Assembly (NCBI GenBank): GCA_019828595.1
Contig: JAHQRK010000027.1
Location: forward strand, 930,001 to 994,000
Direction of reading: 5' to 3'
DNA length: 64,000 bases
Source: Aphanomyces cochlioides
Lineage: Eukaryota; Oomycota; Saprolegniomycetes; Saprolegniales; Verrucalvaceae
Shown here: in pieces, positions 11,467 to 22,864 of the stretch
How the letters are laid out: every line of letters starts with the position of its first letter
Position numbering within the stretch: the first letter of the stretch is position 1
Program-made: the position numbers and the translations under genes
The notes under the pieces: generated by a model
Seen by the model: only the letters and a program-made list of their open reading frames with translations
Told to the model about the DNA's origin: nothing
The model's database searches: none

Positions 11467-11693
11467 CAATCTACACGATTTATTAGACATGCAAACAAAT
11501 CGAGCGCTTACCATTCTCTGGTCGGTCGCGGTGGCTGGCCGTCAATTCATTCCTTTCGACGGCCTCTGGACGACCAATCACCACAGCATGAGCGCCACAC
11601 ACACCGCAAACTAGTCGCGACATTGTTTTCAATCTACTCGAGTTATTAGACATGCAAACAGATGGATCACTTACCATTCTCTGGTCGGTCGCT
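11467..11693. repeat. Direct repeat of about 65 bp containing a minus-strand splice-donor-like sequence
   Basis: Sequence around 11467-11531 and again 11629-11693 shares TTAGACATGCAAAC and CTTACCATTCTCTGGTCGGT. Read on the minus strand, each copy ends an open frame in DRPENG followed by a GTAAG donor. This suggests a duplicated exon-intron junction of a lost gene. The minus frame between them holds CGVCGAH, a possible metal-binding remnant. No complete gene could be built. Confidence 0.45.
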
Positions 11694-11843
11694 TCCACTT
11701 GCCTTTGATGATATGGCATGATCTTGTCGAAACTTTATATTTTTACGAACGATTGTAACCTCTATTTCTTTATAATGGGTTGAATACTTTCGGATGAAGT
11801 CGATATGAGACGCCTGGCGAGGCCAGAACATTGACAAGGAGTT

Positions 11844-11896
11844 CGGGTGAGCTTGGATGCGTTGAAGACCCCCTTCATCGCATCCAAGCTCACCCG
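11844..11896. repeat. Perfect 18-bp stem hairpin with 17-nt loop
   Basis: CGGGTGAGCTTGGATGCG at 11844-11861 is followed by its exact complement at 11879-11896. The similarity continues outward with a few mismatches to about 25 bp. The structure could be a MITE core or a small-RNA-like hairpin; nothing ties it to a gene. Confidence 0.7.
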
Positions 11897-11930
11897 ATCT
11901 CCCTGTGACCACTGACTGATACGTGCGTCA

Positions 11931-12867
11931 TGCTTGGGTGGTTGAAGTAATGGTTGGAATGATCAACTCCACATGCAAATGATGATTATCGTACTTAGCA
12001 GGGATAACATCTGCAGCCAATAAAATGCATGACATCAATGTCCAGCAAGTCCAGTGTGATGGGAGGGGCGTGTGCGGAAGGAAACTCACACACTCACACA
12101 AGAATTTGTCGGTCAAAGGCTCTTTATGAGACTTTCGACCTGCAAGCGTTTTGAGAGTGCAAAGGGTACAACGAACGACTCGGAGTTTGCAAGGCTTCGA
12201 GTGGAAAAAGGTTGGGATAAAAGGGGGAGGTGTTTCGAGGCCCGTCGAAACTCGTGTCAAAACTCACTTCGAGCGCTGGTTAAGGGCTATTCACAAGATC
12301 ACAGTACAAGGGGGTCGCTGGCACACCAGGCACAACAACCAAAAACAGGATCACGCAGCCGCAATGAAAGTTGGTCGTGCGCTCCAAAACTAGCTGTCTT
12401 GGATTGGGGTACTTCTTCGAACAGTTGAAGCTGTTGACCTTAGGTCATACACGACAAAGCGGAAGTGAATTCAAAGGTTAACTATCTACTCGACTTTTCT
12501 CTATTCTGGTCCATTGTTCCTATATCGTTTCTGCTCGCTCTCTTTACCGCAGCGTCCCCCAGCATTGGCCAAGCTTCATCTGTAACTTGTTCGCTGCTTG
12601 TTGGTTGGCCCTCGTGCTTTCATCTGTCGAGGATGTGCCATCGCGAGGCAATCGGTTGGTTCACGCTTCGGTGGTGGCGCTCTACAGTCATGTGAATGCA
12701 CGCGCGTTCTTGTTTTCTGTGTCTTCTGCATCATGCTTCATCACAAGCCACCCCGGTCAGGGTGCGACTCGCAAGAGTGAGCGCCGACCAACAACCTTCT
12801 TCTAGTCACTCAACCTTGTAACACTTGGCAAGAGTCATCGACCAATCTTGAGTCTTCACTTTTCCCT
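11931..12867. other. Intergenic, no gene recognised
   Basis: Open frames up to 118 codons occur on the plus strand (12072-12428) but they lack domains and overlap one another. The final part is the possible leader of the gag-like ORF. No LTR pair was identified. Confidence 0.35.
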
Positions 12868-13991
12868 ATGTCTCAACAGTCTGGGACCGCACGTTTGTCC
12901 TCGGTGCGCTCAAATGCTTCTTCCAGTGGTCGCAATGTAAAGCGTACTCCATCCAAATCCGTCGCTGGTCCTCAGGGGCTGGTCGCTGAAACTCCGTCAA
13001 TCGCTCAGGTGCTCAGCGGTACGGCTCCGGCCACGTCTCGTGGTCCATCGACTCGGTCGGCTTCTCAAAATCGTCATCGTGAACAAACTGCCGACCTACC
13101 CAGGGCTCAACCGACTGAACCTAACTTGCCTCGTTCACGCTCTCAACCGCAAACTCAACGCTCAACCATGCCTCAGACGTCAGGTACACAAGAGCAACGC
13201 CAGACCAACAATTGCCACCATCTCCTCGACAAAGCAGTGCTGAAACGGAGTCGATGAATGGCGTGCCAGGGCCTGAAAGCCATGATCCTCTTGATGAACT
13301 GCGTAACCAGGCTCCTCATATCAACCAGCTCAACATTCGCCTGACTAACCAGGGTCGGCAACTTGAAAGGGCGGACGAACAAATCTTCATGTTGCGTGCC
13401 AAAATTGAGCACTTGCGTAATCTTGTCGACAACATACGCGTATCTGGAGGTCAACCAAACGTCGCCAGACGTGAGCCGTGCGGCATGATGACTGTCCGTG
13501 GTCGTCCGTGCATGAAACCCAAAAGTTCTTGCGTCTATCGAGCTGCTGGCTGCCACCCCGAGCAGCGCCAACATCGTCAATCAATGGACGAGGATCGGGA
13601 CTACGATGACGGCATGGAACAAGAATAGTCTTCGTAACGCTTGCATAATCCATTGTCATTCTTTTCACTGCCTGTCAATCGTCTCGTCAATATCCATTGC
13701 CAACGCATTCGGTCAATCACTGCTTCAACTTGCTTGGTCAATCATCAATTCAACGGGCCATTTGCTCTTCAAGGGCCACAGTTTCCCACTGCTCACTCGT
13801 TTGCTCGTTATTCTCGCCGCTTGCAAGAGTTTGATACGTTGTTGGAGTCTTTGCAAGATCCAGACGTCGGTTCCCAAGGTCCATCGGGTCCACCCGATCA
13901 ACATCCTGGTCCTCAAGGTCCACGTGGTCCATCCAATCCTCCACGTCCACCTCCAATGTCAGCCGGTGGGCCATGTGCGGTCTTTGTGTGA
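12868..13991 (+). pseudogene. Retroelement gag-like ORF with coiled coil and Cys-rich motif (frameshifted)
   Basis: The first frame (12868-13257) is Ser/Thr/Gln/Pro-rich and disordered. A frame change near 13206 leads to 13212-13628, with a coiled coil (NQLNIRLTNQGRQLERADE) and a Cys-rich segment, C-x8-C-x5-C then C (PCGMMTVRGRPC, SSCVYRA). A third frame (13641-13991) ends in a Pro/Gly collagen-like tail (QGPSGPPDQHPGPQGP). This resembles a gypsy/copia-type structural protein, but no protease or RT follows on this strand. The neighbouring integrase is in antisense, so they are not one element. Confidence 0.4.
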
Positions 13992-14238
13992 GCATCTCTA
14001 GCCAACCTTCGTCCAGTTCGGCATAGGTAGATTGCCATCTTCATAACACTCCATTTCTTCGTCTTCATATGCAAACATGCATCAATATAAATCCATTCCA
14101 GCACGCGATCCATTCGATGAATCGATCAATCTATCAATTTCCATTCCATTCACCATTCAAACCACTTCACCAAAGGGCCAAAAAGTCTGCCATTTCACCA
14201 AAACCTATGCACATCGGCTTGTTCACTCGTGCAGTGGA

Positions 14239-15621
14239 CTAAAGAGCCGTAGCTCCACCGTCGCCAACTTCATCTCCCTGGTCGCCAACTTCATCTCCCT
14301 GGTCGCCATTGTCTTTTGTTTCTTCAGCATTCTCCTCTTCGACTGGGATATCAAACTCGTTCTGCCTCATCATACTCATCGGGGCGAGGTGTAACCGATC
14401 TCGTTCGAACTCATACACCAAGACTGACGGTGGCAACAGAATTGAAGCAATCCATATCCAAGGGCCATTGTTCTCCAGCTGCACTTCGTACTCTTTGACA
14501 TTGTTGACATATCGTATGTCTCGGATGCCAAATAGCTGTTGATCATCTGGGTCTAGTTCAAATGAATCGGGGGGAAAATAGAGCCCTTCGTCGAAGTCCA
14601 CTGGTGGTTGATTCTCGAGGATGTCAGCCGGTCTGAGTTGGAACAGCCGTTGTAGCTTCAATCGTGAGTCATGAACCTCAGCGTGGAACCGATGGTTCTT
14701 CAGCGCCAATCTTCCCCGGATTTCTAACACACTGGCATAGTCATGCTTCTTTTCCAGCACTCGGAATGGTCCGTGCCACAGGTGAGCCAGCTTCTTCTTT
14801 ACGCCGGGCTTAACTTGGTCCATGTAGACCCACACCAGATCACCCACTTTGATCCGTTCGTCTACTGCTTCAGGTAATCGGGCGTTGTGTGCTTCTGCTC
14901 GCTGGGTCACAGCTTGCTGGAGCAGCTCGTGAGCGATAGCTCGGCAAAACAAGTGCTGTTGGTGTAGTTGTGATCGCCACCGATGAGCTTTGTGGTCGCC
15001 ATTTCTGGTGGATGGGAGGCTAGCAGTAATCGTCGTAAAGGGATCCCATCCATGCATAAGGAAGAATGGCGTATCTCCACGCGTAGCCGAGGGGGTAGTG
15101 TTGATCGCAAACGTCAGTCTCACTGCGTACTCATCCCAATCTCGCTGTTGAGGGTCGGCCACATATAACTTCACCGATCTGACTAAGGTCTGGATCGCTC
15201 TCTCAGCTGTCCCATTTGCTTGGGGACGGTAGGCAAAGGTGGGCATAGATCCTTGGCCGATCATTTTCATGAAGTGAGTGAACACCGCGCTCATGAACGA
15301 GGGTTCACGATCATGGCGGACTTCTTTACACGCACCGAACCGGATGAACACCGTTTCCTCAAATGCTTTTGCTAGAGTGTGGGCAGCTCGATCGGGAGTT
15401 GGCTTGCACATGACATATCCCGTGAAGTTGTCGACAAACACCACCAACTGTGTATTTCCTTCGAAAGATCGGGGAAGGTCAGTGGCAATATCGAAATTGA
15501 TCAGCTCCATAGGTCCTTGTGGTACGAGATTGCCAGGTGATCGAGCTTGGATAGTCGGTGGTGGTCCTCCAGAGGTGCATATTTCGCAGGCAGCGATGTA
15601 GTTTTTCGCATCCGTGTACAT
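14239..15621 (-). pseudogene. Ty3/gypsy integrase fragment, antisense
   Basis: This 460-codon frame opens at the end of the zinc-binding domain (only the C-x2-C of CEICTSG remains). It continues with integrase core residues D (NFDIATDLP), D (RHDREPSFM) and E (ANGTAERAIQ), then a GPF/Y module (LWHGPFRVLEKK) and an acidic tail. The reading is intact to its stop, but everything 5' of the integrase (gag, protease, RT, RNase H) is missing. The break lies at about 15622, next to the mariner and its flanking AT-rich sequence. It is therefore a truncated relic. Confidence 0.85.
14260..14308. repeat. 21-bp tandem repeat in the integrase tail
   Basis: The unit GTCGCCAACTTCATCTCCCT(G) is present twice in full (14260-14280, 14281-14301) and partly a third time. 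On the minus strand it encodes GDQGDEV repeats. Confidence 0.85.
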
Positions 15622-15713
15622 AAATTTTATTGCAATAATTTATTTCAAAACAGGCCAAATATGCAATAAATAATATTCTACTCCAAGTAGAATATTTTCC
15701 CCAACATCGTATA

Positions 15714-17547
15714 CTACTCTGGTCCGAAATGATTGCAAGCAAATTTATCTTGATTAAAGTATGCTGTCTCCGAGAAAATATACTAAAATTTGTATTGAGT
15801 TTCAAAATCCAATATTCCTCGCAAGAGATATAATGAAAGAACCGAATATATATATTTTTGTCTATTTAAGGATATTCTATGCTATCGAGATGCTTTTGAG
15901 CACTTTCAAGGATGAGTAGATCACAAATCACATTGAATGTTGACAGCTCCTTAATCGAAGCGTCCTTCTTCATAAGAGGGAGTTGAAAATCATTACCACC
16001 CTTAGCCTCTAATGCCTTTTCCATTACCTTCTGCAATGTAACAAACGTTTTCGAAAGCGTATTCGAAGGCAGCTCATTGAAAGAGCTTTCTACAGCATCA
16101 ATAAGCTCATCGATAGTACGAGTAAGCTTACGATGTTGTAGACTTTGAATAGAGTTAAAAATCCTAAATCTTAAACATTAAAATCAGGGCTATTTGGAGG
16201 TTGAGATGTGGTTTCGATGCCTGAAATTCCATTTTCGACGAGCCATTTTGTAGTCAAACGTCGATGAGGGCTGGCATTGTCCTGCTGTAGATAGATCGTA
16301 TTCGACTGGCCTCCTCGTGGATATGTGGCTTGAATTGCAGGAATAACGTTTGACAAAACCATATCCTTGTAAACATCGGAGGTGACAGTCTGTGGCACAG
16401 TTACGACCGTTCCTCTAGGCCGATTCTTGCTTGCACGCTTTGCAACGACCTTCTCAACAAACGGCCACACGCCAAGCTTGCCATCAAACATACATTCCTT
16501 GTGGTAATCGTATCGCGGACGGCAAAAAGCGGCAAGAAACATCACTTTTGTGATAAAGTGCTTTGATTTCGTGAATCGTTTTGGCAGCACTTCTTCGGGA
16601 AAGGCATAGAACTTCTTCTTGACCTTCGTCACGTAGAACCACTTCTCGTCAACATGCACCACGTTGTACATGCTAATGAAGACGTGGTTCGAACGAGACG
16701 AAGGCCTAAGAAACGAGAGGGCATGTTGGATGCGCTTGATCTTGTTGTCTTCGGTCAAAAAGGGCTTCGAGTAATTTGACTTCGCCTTCAAGTTTCTTTC
16801 TTCTTTCATGAAGCGTATAAGTGTGGTCTTGGGATCTTGGCATTGCTCTGACATGGCTCGCAATGTCTGCCGGCTTTCCAACTGGACGGACTTGACTGCT
16901 TCCTTGATTTGCTGCGCTGTTCGTTTCTTCTTTCGACCAGAATTTCCTAGACCAGTAAACCTTTAGAAATTTATACCTTTATGTTTTAATACATTCTCTG
17001 TAAATATAATTTTATGGAGGTTTTACCTTTGATTCTGGCGCCGATGTCGGCCGTCGGTGAGCCTTTGCGTAAAGAGAGCCTAGCGAGATATTGTCTGCCA
17101 ATGGCATTTATACTTGCTGGCAAGTGTGACGAATATCCCATGAGGCAGGGCACCTGCAGAGCTGCACGCGAGAAGAGTTTCATAGACAGCAAGGCGTTCG
17201 TCGTGCCGGAGGTTTCGTTTGGTTTTTCGATCAGTTGAGCACCGAGAGCTCAGGCGCGATGGTTCAGTTGGTATTAGTAGATGTAATACTGCAAACTCAA
17301 GTGTAAGAAGGCGATGAAGTTTAGAAATGAATCGCTGGCCGGTCACTATGCATGTGCTCGCAATGAATGATCAACTTTGGTGTCCAAAATCTCATGAACA
17401 AAAACGAGTTGGAACTTGCTGTAACTATCCAATCAAAGTAGAAAGTTTGTGGCATTCAGCGAACCAATCAGAAGCAAAAATCGCTCAAGTTTAGAAAAAT
17501 GCCGCCAATGAGAAGTCAAACCTTGCAATCATTTCGGACCAGAGTAG
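15714..17547. mobile_element. Tc1/mariner-superfamily DNA transposon with TA target duplication
   Basis: The terminal inverted repeats are about 26-28 bp: CTACTCTGGTCCGAAATGAT at the left end (from 15714) and its complement at the right end (to 17547). A TA dinucleotide (15712-15713 and 17548-17549) flanks both sides, the hallmark of Tc1/mariner insertion. The element is 1834 bp and contains one transposase gene on the minus strand. It has near-perfect terminal repeats, so the insertion is fairly recent, but the transposase is dead. Confidence 0.9.
15866..17346 (-). pseudogene. Mariner-type transposase, inactivated
   Basis: N-terminal helix-turn-helix frames (LRHDERLAVYETLL; GRKKKRTAQQIKEAV) are followed by the DDE core: D in HVDEKWF, D in QQDNASPH. 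A TAA stop at about 16171 precedes the third-acid region (DLGFFNSIQ), after which the frame continues open to a stop at 15866. There is also a stop or frame change near 17085 (17346-frame to 17192-frame). A further break near 16950-17030 could be a short intron. Two or more lesions mean no functional protein. The TIRs could still be mobilised in trans. Confidence 0.8.
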
Positions 17548-17549
17548 TA

Positions 17550-19576
17550 CGTATATAATCCACACAAATTCCCAATGATTATTTATTTTCGTGGGAATCC
17601 AGACAGTCCGAAATTTTAATTATCGTGATATTATAATACGTGGTTTGTATTATGTTGACCAAAATACAAAATATCACATAACGAATTTTCACAATAATTT
17701 TTATTTGGCATCCAGACAGGCCCTAAACATTATTTTTTCAGGTTGTCAAGAATATACTATTTATGAAAGGTATTGTTAATATAGGGGTTTTCTTATCAAA
17801 CTGAAACTTGCTAACAACGAAGGAGTCAAGCGATCGTGGATGAAGAGCACAGCAATACCATGGGAGCTAGGTCACGCCAGTCAGTCTAGCTCTTGGATGT
17901 AAGCATACCATCAACTCTATGAATTATTTCATTTACATTCTAGTGTCTACTCCTCCGCCTCTGGGTCGTGCTGAACTCTATATACTTTGGAAGGTGTCCA
18001 TTCGAATATTTGATGAAAATCTACCCATACTATTGGACATATTATGGATTTCATCTCCAATCATATGCCTTTATTTGAGTCAAATGATTCGGAGGTGATT
18101 TTCTCAAAATGATCAGAACACAAAAAGTCCCGTTTTTGTTTTGACAGCTCTCAGATAGTATTAAAGGCAGATTAAGTCTTACCCTGAAGTTCTTGTGATG
18201 CCAAGCTCTAAGATCTCTCTTCTCACGAATAAGAATTTCAGCTCTTCTTCTTGAGTAACTCTCAAGTAAACAGACACCCATAATGTGCTCTGGGGAGGAG
18301 CTATACAAATGTACGCCTCATAACGTGAAAGACTGGGACTCACGTAGATTTATTTACTTTTCGTCAAGACTGCCTTAGTTGTTGTGTCGGGCGCTACATC
18401 ATGCGCCGATCCTTGTGTCATGTGCCATCTTTTCTGTCTGTGTGTACAGCTGTAACCAGTAAATGAGATCAGTGACCAGGCGCCGTGACTAGGCGGCAGT
18501 TTTATCATGATAGTACGTCAATTGGCACAGTAAGGGACAGTTTGTCCTGAGCCGTTGTAGGGCAGATATGTTTCTAGCCTTAGTTTGGAATTCACGGTGA
18601 TCTAATCAAGTGCCATTCTCTCCATCTCGCGTGTTTTCGCCCGGAAGTCACAACCTTGATAGCCTAATTGAGAGTAAGAATGGAGTACAATAAGAGACGT
18701 GCCTAATGGCGGCTCATCTTGAGGATGACTACGATATACACATCAAAATGCGATGCTAATCCAAGGTGCTTACGATAATTTAACTATGGACATCGCCGAT
18801 TTTATGTTTCACCACCAATGTAGATATCTTTGAGAGTTCTGCACGAATATCAACAGCAAGATTAGACTATGGGAGGTTGATCTTTGCCAAAATGGAAGTT
18901 GAAATATAAATGCCCACCACGATATTGTGATTTTCTCACCCTAACCTGTGACCTCATCAATTACACGCGGAAAATGTGTGACCCGGACATGACCTGAGTG
19001 TGACCTACACGTGACCTCGCCAAAAAAACTCTCTTGACCAGACATATGACCTGACCACAAATTGACCTGTAATGGATTCTTCCCGCCAATTTAAGGACGT
19101 GGCATACGTCAACCAGTGTGGAACATGCGCTGATGTAATCGATGCGATCCGGTATGGTTGCCAGGCGAGTGCGAAGACCGACCGCAAAGCCGCGAAGACC
19201 AAGCCGAAACTCTAAGTCGGCAAATCCTTGTTGATTCAAACTAATGCATTCTTTAATCACCAGTTTGGTTTGTCTTACCTCAGCGTTGTCGGAGATGTCG
19301 TGCTGGAAGGAGACATGGCGTGATGCCAGACGCACGGACGAGTGAAACTTGCATTAACTTGAAAATGTTTTCGTTGGGTGTTCTTGTTGGTGCATTTGCA
19401 CCATAAAAATCTTCCCTACGACCATCGTTTTGCCTCAGTGAAGCCTCGTACCCATCAAGGGAATATGTATGCGTTCTCTGTGTGAAATGTAATCAAGGAA
19501 GCTCATATTTAACGCGTTTGTGAAGATAACGTGGCTAACGATACAAACATATCGAGTCGATGGATATTGGCTTGAG
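17550..19576. other. Gene-poor AT-rich stretch
   Basis: No supported gene was found. 17577-17740 has two similar motifs (GGAATCCAGACAGTCC and GGCATCCAGACAGGCCC), the second also resembling ACAGGCC at 15648-15654. This may mark ends of an older element into which the mariner jumped. A minus-strand frame 18308-18180 (YSRRRAEILIREKRD) ends at a GTAAG donor and could be a lost exon. A TGACCT-rich cluster at 18935-19075 is listed separately. Confidence 0.35.
18935..19075. repeat. TGACCT-rich short-motif cluster
   Basis: At least seven copies of TGACC(T/C) occur in about 140 bp, including GTGTGACCCGGACATGACCT. This matches the terminal repeat of the small element at 22865-23259, so it is likely one surviving end of the same family. 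Confidence 0.55.
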
Positions 19577-20225
19577 CTACAACCAAATCGGCTCTTGCAT
19601 CTCGCATTGAACATTCTTCTCCAACTTTTGCTGGAAGGCCCATAGATGTCTTGAGAAGAGATGGCTCGCATCTTCGTCAATGTTGTCCAACTGCATCGCC
19701 TTGTGCCTGCTGGATTTGCACGCCCTCAGGTGTGCAATCAGCATCGCACGATGCTTCACGATTCGCACTAGAGAACGTGTTGGTGAAAGTCGGCGGATAT
19801 CAATCCTACGACGTTCAGTCATTACAAGTTGGAGCTTGCACTTACGAACCATCGCATTTCGTGGAACTCAGCGTCTTCGTGGCCTTCAAAAGCTTCGTCG
19901 TCGTTGAGGTAGCGAATGACGACGATGAAGCGATCGGCTTCGTGAAAATGGCCTTGGATTTCTTGCCACGGGTACTTCACTCCAGGAACGCTGCGGGCTA
20001 GCAAAGTGTTGCCATCTCGTTCAATTTCCATCTAAGTATTCGTCTGCCCTTGGTGCAAAGTGCTCAGGTGAGTACCTTGGTTTGTCCGCAGAGAATGTTT
20101 TGACAGCGGCCATCAACAAACATTTGCTTGATATCTTCAAAGGAATGCGGCCAAATGGCTTGACAACTCTCGAACGAATTGATCCAAGGGTCTGCTAGCT
20201 CAGCCGTGGAATGCTTGAATTTTCA
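19577..20225 (-). pseudogene. M96-type fragment G (C-terminal START-like part)
   Basis: Exon-like segments are about 20225-20079 (SCQAIWPHSFEDIKQMF), then GTACTC..TTAG (about 45 bp), 20031-19850 (MEIERDGNTLLARS, RFIVVIRYLNDDEAF), then a 44-bp phase-2 intron splitting a W codon at 19849-19806, and 19805-19577 (IDIRRLSPTRSLVR). The intron position equals intron 3 of copies B, C and D, and the last exon (229 nt) has the same length as in copy E. There is no coiled-coil part upstream: a stop lies just 5' of the first segment. It is therefore a truncated copy, unless exons lie further away. Confidence 0.6.
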
Positions 20226-20915
20226 CGGAGGGGCGTATTTAGATCTAGAACAGCATAGAAACGACGTTTTTGAAGAAGATTGAGCCTGGCAAAGTCACAA
20301 TTACGAGGTTTGTCAAAGAGGCAATCGAGATGAAGAGTAGCTCCCTGCACAATGCGCGATCATCAGATGACGAAGAGTGTTGGGCGATTGGTCAAAGCAG
20401 CCATCACTCGTCAAGTGACTTCATGAAGTCGATGGACACTTGCTGCGATTGTCATGGTTGCTCCAAACGACAGGAATTCCCCGCTGGACAGTCGGCCAAT
20501 GAACTGCCAATTGTATGACAAACGCACAACATTTCTACGACAACCACTGAGATTGCCTTCTCGACAAACTATGAAGCCAACTCTCTTGTCAGACAGATTC
20601 CACCGCGTCTCTGGACAACGAGAAGGCCATTTGGAAAAAATGGCAGATGGATCAGAGCACCAGACAGAGAGACAGCCAAGATCAAAACACATCATAAGCG
20701 CTGGAGTCGTCTATATCCGAACAGGTGAACAATGATGAAACCTAATCTATTAATAGATGGCAATTGTGCGTGCACTGAGAAGAAGAATGATCCAACTCAT
20801 GCCCCAAACCCCCAAACCCCCAAACACATAAACCCTACACCCCTCGGAAACCCCTTGACCCCTTTCTTCACTTGACCCCTCAACCCCTTCAACCCCTGGA
20901 TCGGAATGACATTTC
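20226..20915. other. Intergenic with C-rich tract
   Basis: No gene was recognised. 20804-20900 is a striking C/A-rich tract with CCCCAAACCCCCAAAC and several ACCCCTT-type repeats, and sits directly upstream of copy C. It may be promoter-associated low-complexity sequence. Confidence 0.5.
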
Positions 20916-22036
20916 ATGTTTTTATTATTTGGTGTCAAACTCATGCGCGAGGCAGAAGTGGCGACGGAACTGGACATTGAGATGCTTGAAGAGGTCGACA
21001 AGACGCTCAAAAAGCAGGAGAAGACGAGATATTTTACCAAGATGAGCCAGATCTACCGCCGAGAGCGCAAGCAAGAGCGAGAATATCTCATCGCCAAGTC
21101 AAAGGAATTGGAAGGCGTCCTGCTTGCAATGAAACACCGCCGACTTGATTCACCGAGCGCTCTGCCGTGGAAGATCGTTGCAGACTTACTTGATGAAGAA
21201 AAGAAACATGCCACTTGTCGAAGGAAGGCTTTAAAAGCACAAGTCGACCTATACGAATGCGTCGTCCGAGAGATGGCGAAATGGGTCGTGAGAAATACAC
21301 ATCCTCATCCGTCATTGAACTCCAGAGTGCAAACTTGGCGCGATCACTCGCTTTTGGCAAATCCAATCTCAAGAAGGCTAGGAAAAGAGTGGATCCTCAA
21401 ACAATTGCATCACAATGCGGATCGCATCTTCCAAGAATATGGATGTCCATCAAACGGCGACAACTTCATCTCTTTCGACGTGGTTGTTCCCGAAAAAGAA
21501 GACGCAAGATATATATGGGTGGCTCAAATGGACTGTCCTTTCTCGGTGGATCACGTGGAAGCTACCTACTGTCGGAATCTCTGTTCTATCCTCAACCTCA
21601 ACCTCCAATATCCATACCCCGACAATGTAAGGCATCGTTTCATGTGCATTCAAGCTCAAATGTTTAGACTGTTGCCGAAGAGGATGGATCTATTCTTCTT
21701 CATCGAATGACGGCAGCGACTGGTGAAGTCATAGATCTTCTCACGACGAGTTTCCGCGAAGGCAATCGTTTGCTCGTCGTCGCGCAAGAAATCCTTACCG
21801 ATGAAATCCTTGACGAGCGAAACAGCGTTCGCAATAAGTCATACTGGTATCACCTCTTGAAGGTCCTTGTCCAATGCATTCAATGTAGGATGGAAGTCTT
21901 CCAACTCCCGTCAGGTCAACGGAAACGTCGATCGGTTTGGATTGTCAGCCAGCAAAGGGGCTATCCACTCGCACACGAGGCTCGAACTTGGGGCTTCGAG
22001 CTCAAGGACAATGTCGAGGAGAGTTTTCGGCGTTGA
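20916..22036 (+). CDS. M96-type coiled-coil/START-like protein, copy C (3 exons, up to 345 aa)
   Basis: Exons are 20916-21626, 21668-21846 and 21889-22036, with introns of 41 bp (phase 0) and 42 bp (phase 2, splitting a W codon). The first intron of the family is absent: coiled coil and START-like region are continuous in one exon (WVVRN through NSRVQTWRDHS to RRLGKEWILKQL). Residues about 40-110 form the basic coiled coil (IYRRERKQEREYL) and ALPWKIVADLL. Exon 2 begins TVAEEDGSILLHRM, the conserved block also visible in copy E. The start could be the ATG at 20916 or the later one at 20943. The C-terminus is about 23 residues shorter than in B and D. Confidence 0.68.
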
Positions 22037-22348
22037 ATTAAGGCAGCGTGGGCCCGCCTGTGGCCGAACTATCACTCGATTGTTGCCAAGCCGTAGTCTC
22101 AGGCGATTTCGTCCAAGTCCCTCCACTTAATTTAGAACTGTCGTCGAGCCCATATCCCTACCGCTCTCCACTTGAAAGATGCCGCTCCTGGCGACGATTC
22201 CTCTAGGGCTGGTAGTGTTTCGCAGAGGGAGATGACAACTTGACAACACAAAAGAATGTCGATTATGTCAAGAAATGGGTAACAATGTCGTTGATTGATG
22301 AGTCCGCCGAGTCGTTGTCATCAAACGAAAGCTGTAATGTACTGTTAA
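22037..22348. other. Intergenic, nothing recognised
   Basis: This is the 3' flank of copy C; no gene or repeat was identified. Confidence 0.4.
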
Positions 22349-22850
22349 GTTAAGAATGAGGTTGGTGACGACGGTGACGAAAGCTCCGAGTCATAAGCAT
22401 TGTCCACGAAAAGAGCACGGAATTCTCATCACACGGTCGACGTCGATTTCTCGGATGTGGTCGCTGCGGTGTTGTTTGTCTTCTTCGACGCGAACTTTGT
22501 GTGGCATTTTCATCGTGCAATTTCACGTGTCGTGGGTGGAGCATTCAAACTCGTGGCATTCTAGTCCCCACACAAGCCATGGCTGCTGCAGCTCGTCGAG
22601 AAGCTATCGTTGGCACCGTCGTCACCGGGATATCCCGGTTGTTGGAGCTTGAGGGTCTTGGGTAAACTTTGAAATTGAGATAGAAAAGGGTGGAAGAATG
22701 AGGAACGAGACAAATGGTAGAATCTCTCAAATGTTTCTGCTGTGCTTTCTTTCTCGTGCTGTCGCTGAGTGTGACATATTACAGACGTCGTCGTCATCCA
22801 TGGCAACACTCGTCAATTGGTGCCTTTCTGCTAAGTATGGTGCGAAAGAT
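22349..22850. repeat. Segmental duplication, copy 1
   Basis: Blocks here match 24524-24960 in the same orientation and order: GACGGTGACGA, AAGAGCAC, CGGTCGAC, CATCGTGCAAT, GCGAAAGATG. Identity is low (perhaps 60%). Both copies contain small minus-strand frames but neither yields a convincing protein. Confidence 0.5.
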
Positions 22851-22864
22851 GGGAAGAATCCTTT

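Noticed and set aside
11466..11700. Direct repeats considered as a CRISPR-like array
   Set aside because: Only two copies, of about 65 bp, with a coding-like spacer; this is a eukaryotic exon-junction duplication, not CRISPR.
12072..12428. 118-codon plus-strand ORF
   Set aside because: No recognisable motif, and a second frame over the same bases is equally open; not supported as a gene.
20411..20735. Overlapping 93-94 codon ORFs on both strands
   Set aside because: No domain, no paralog match and mutually overlapping frames; treated as intergenic.
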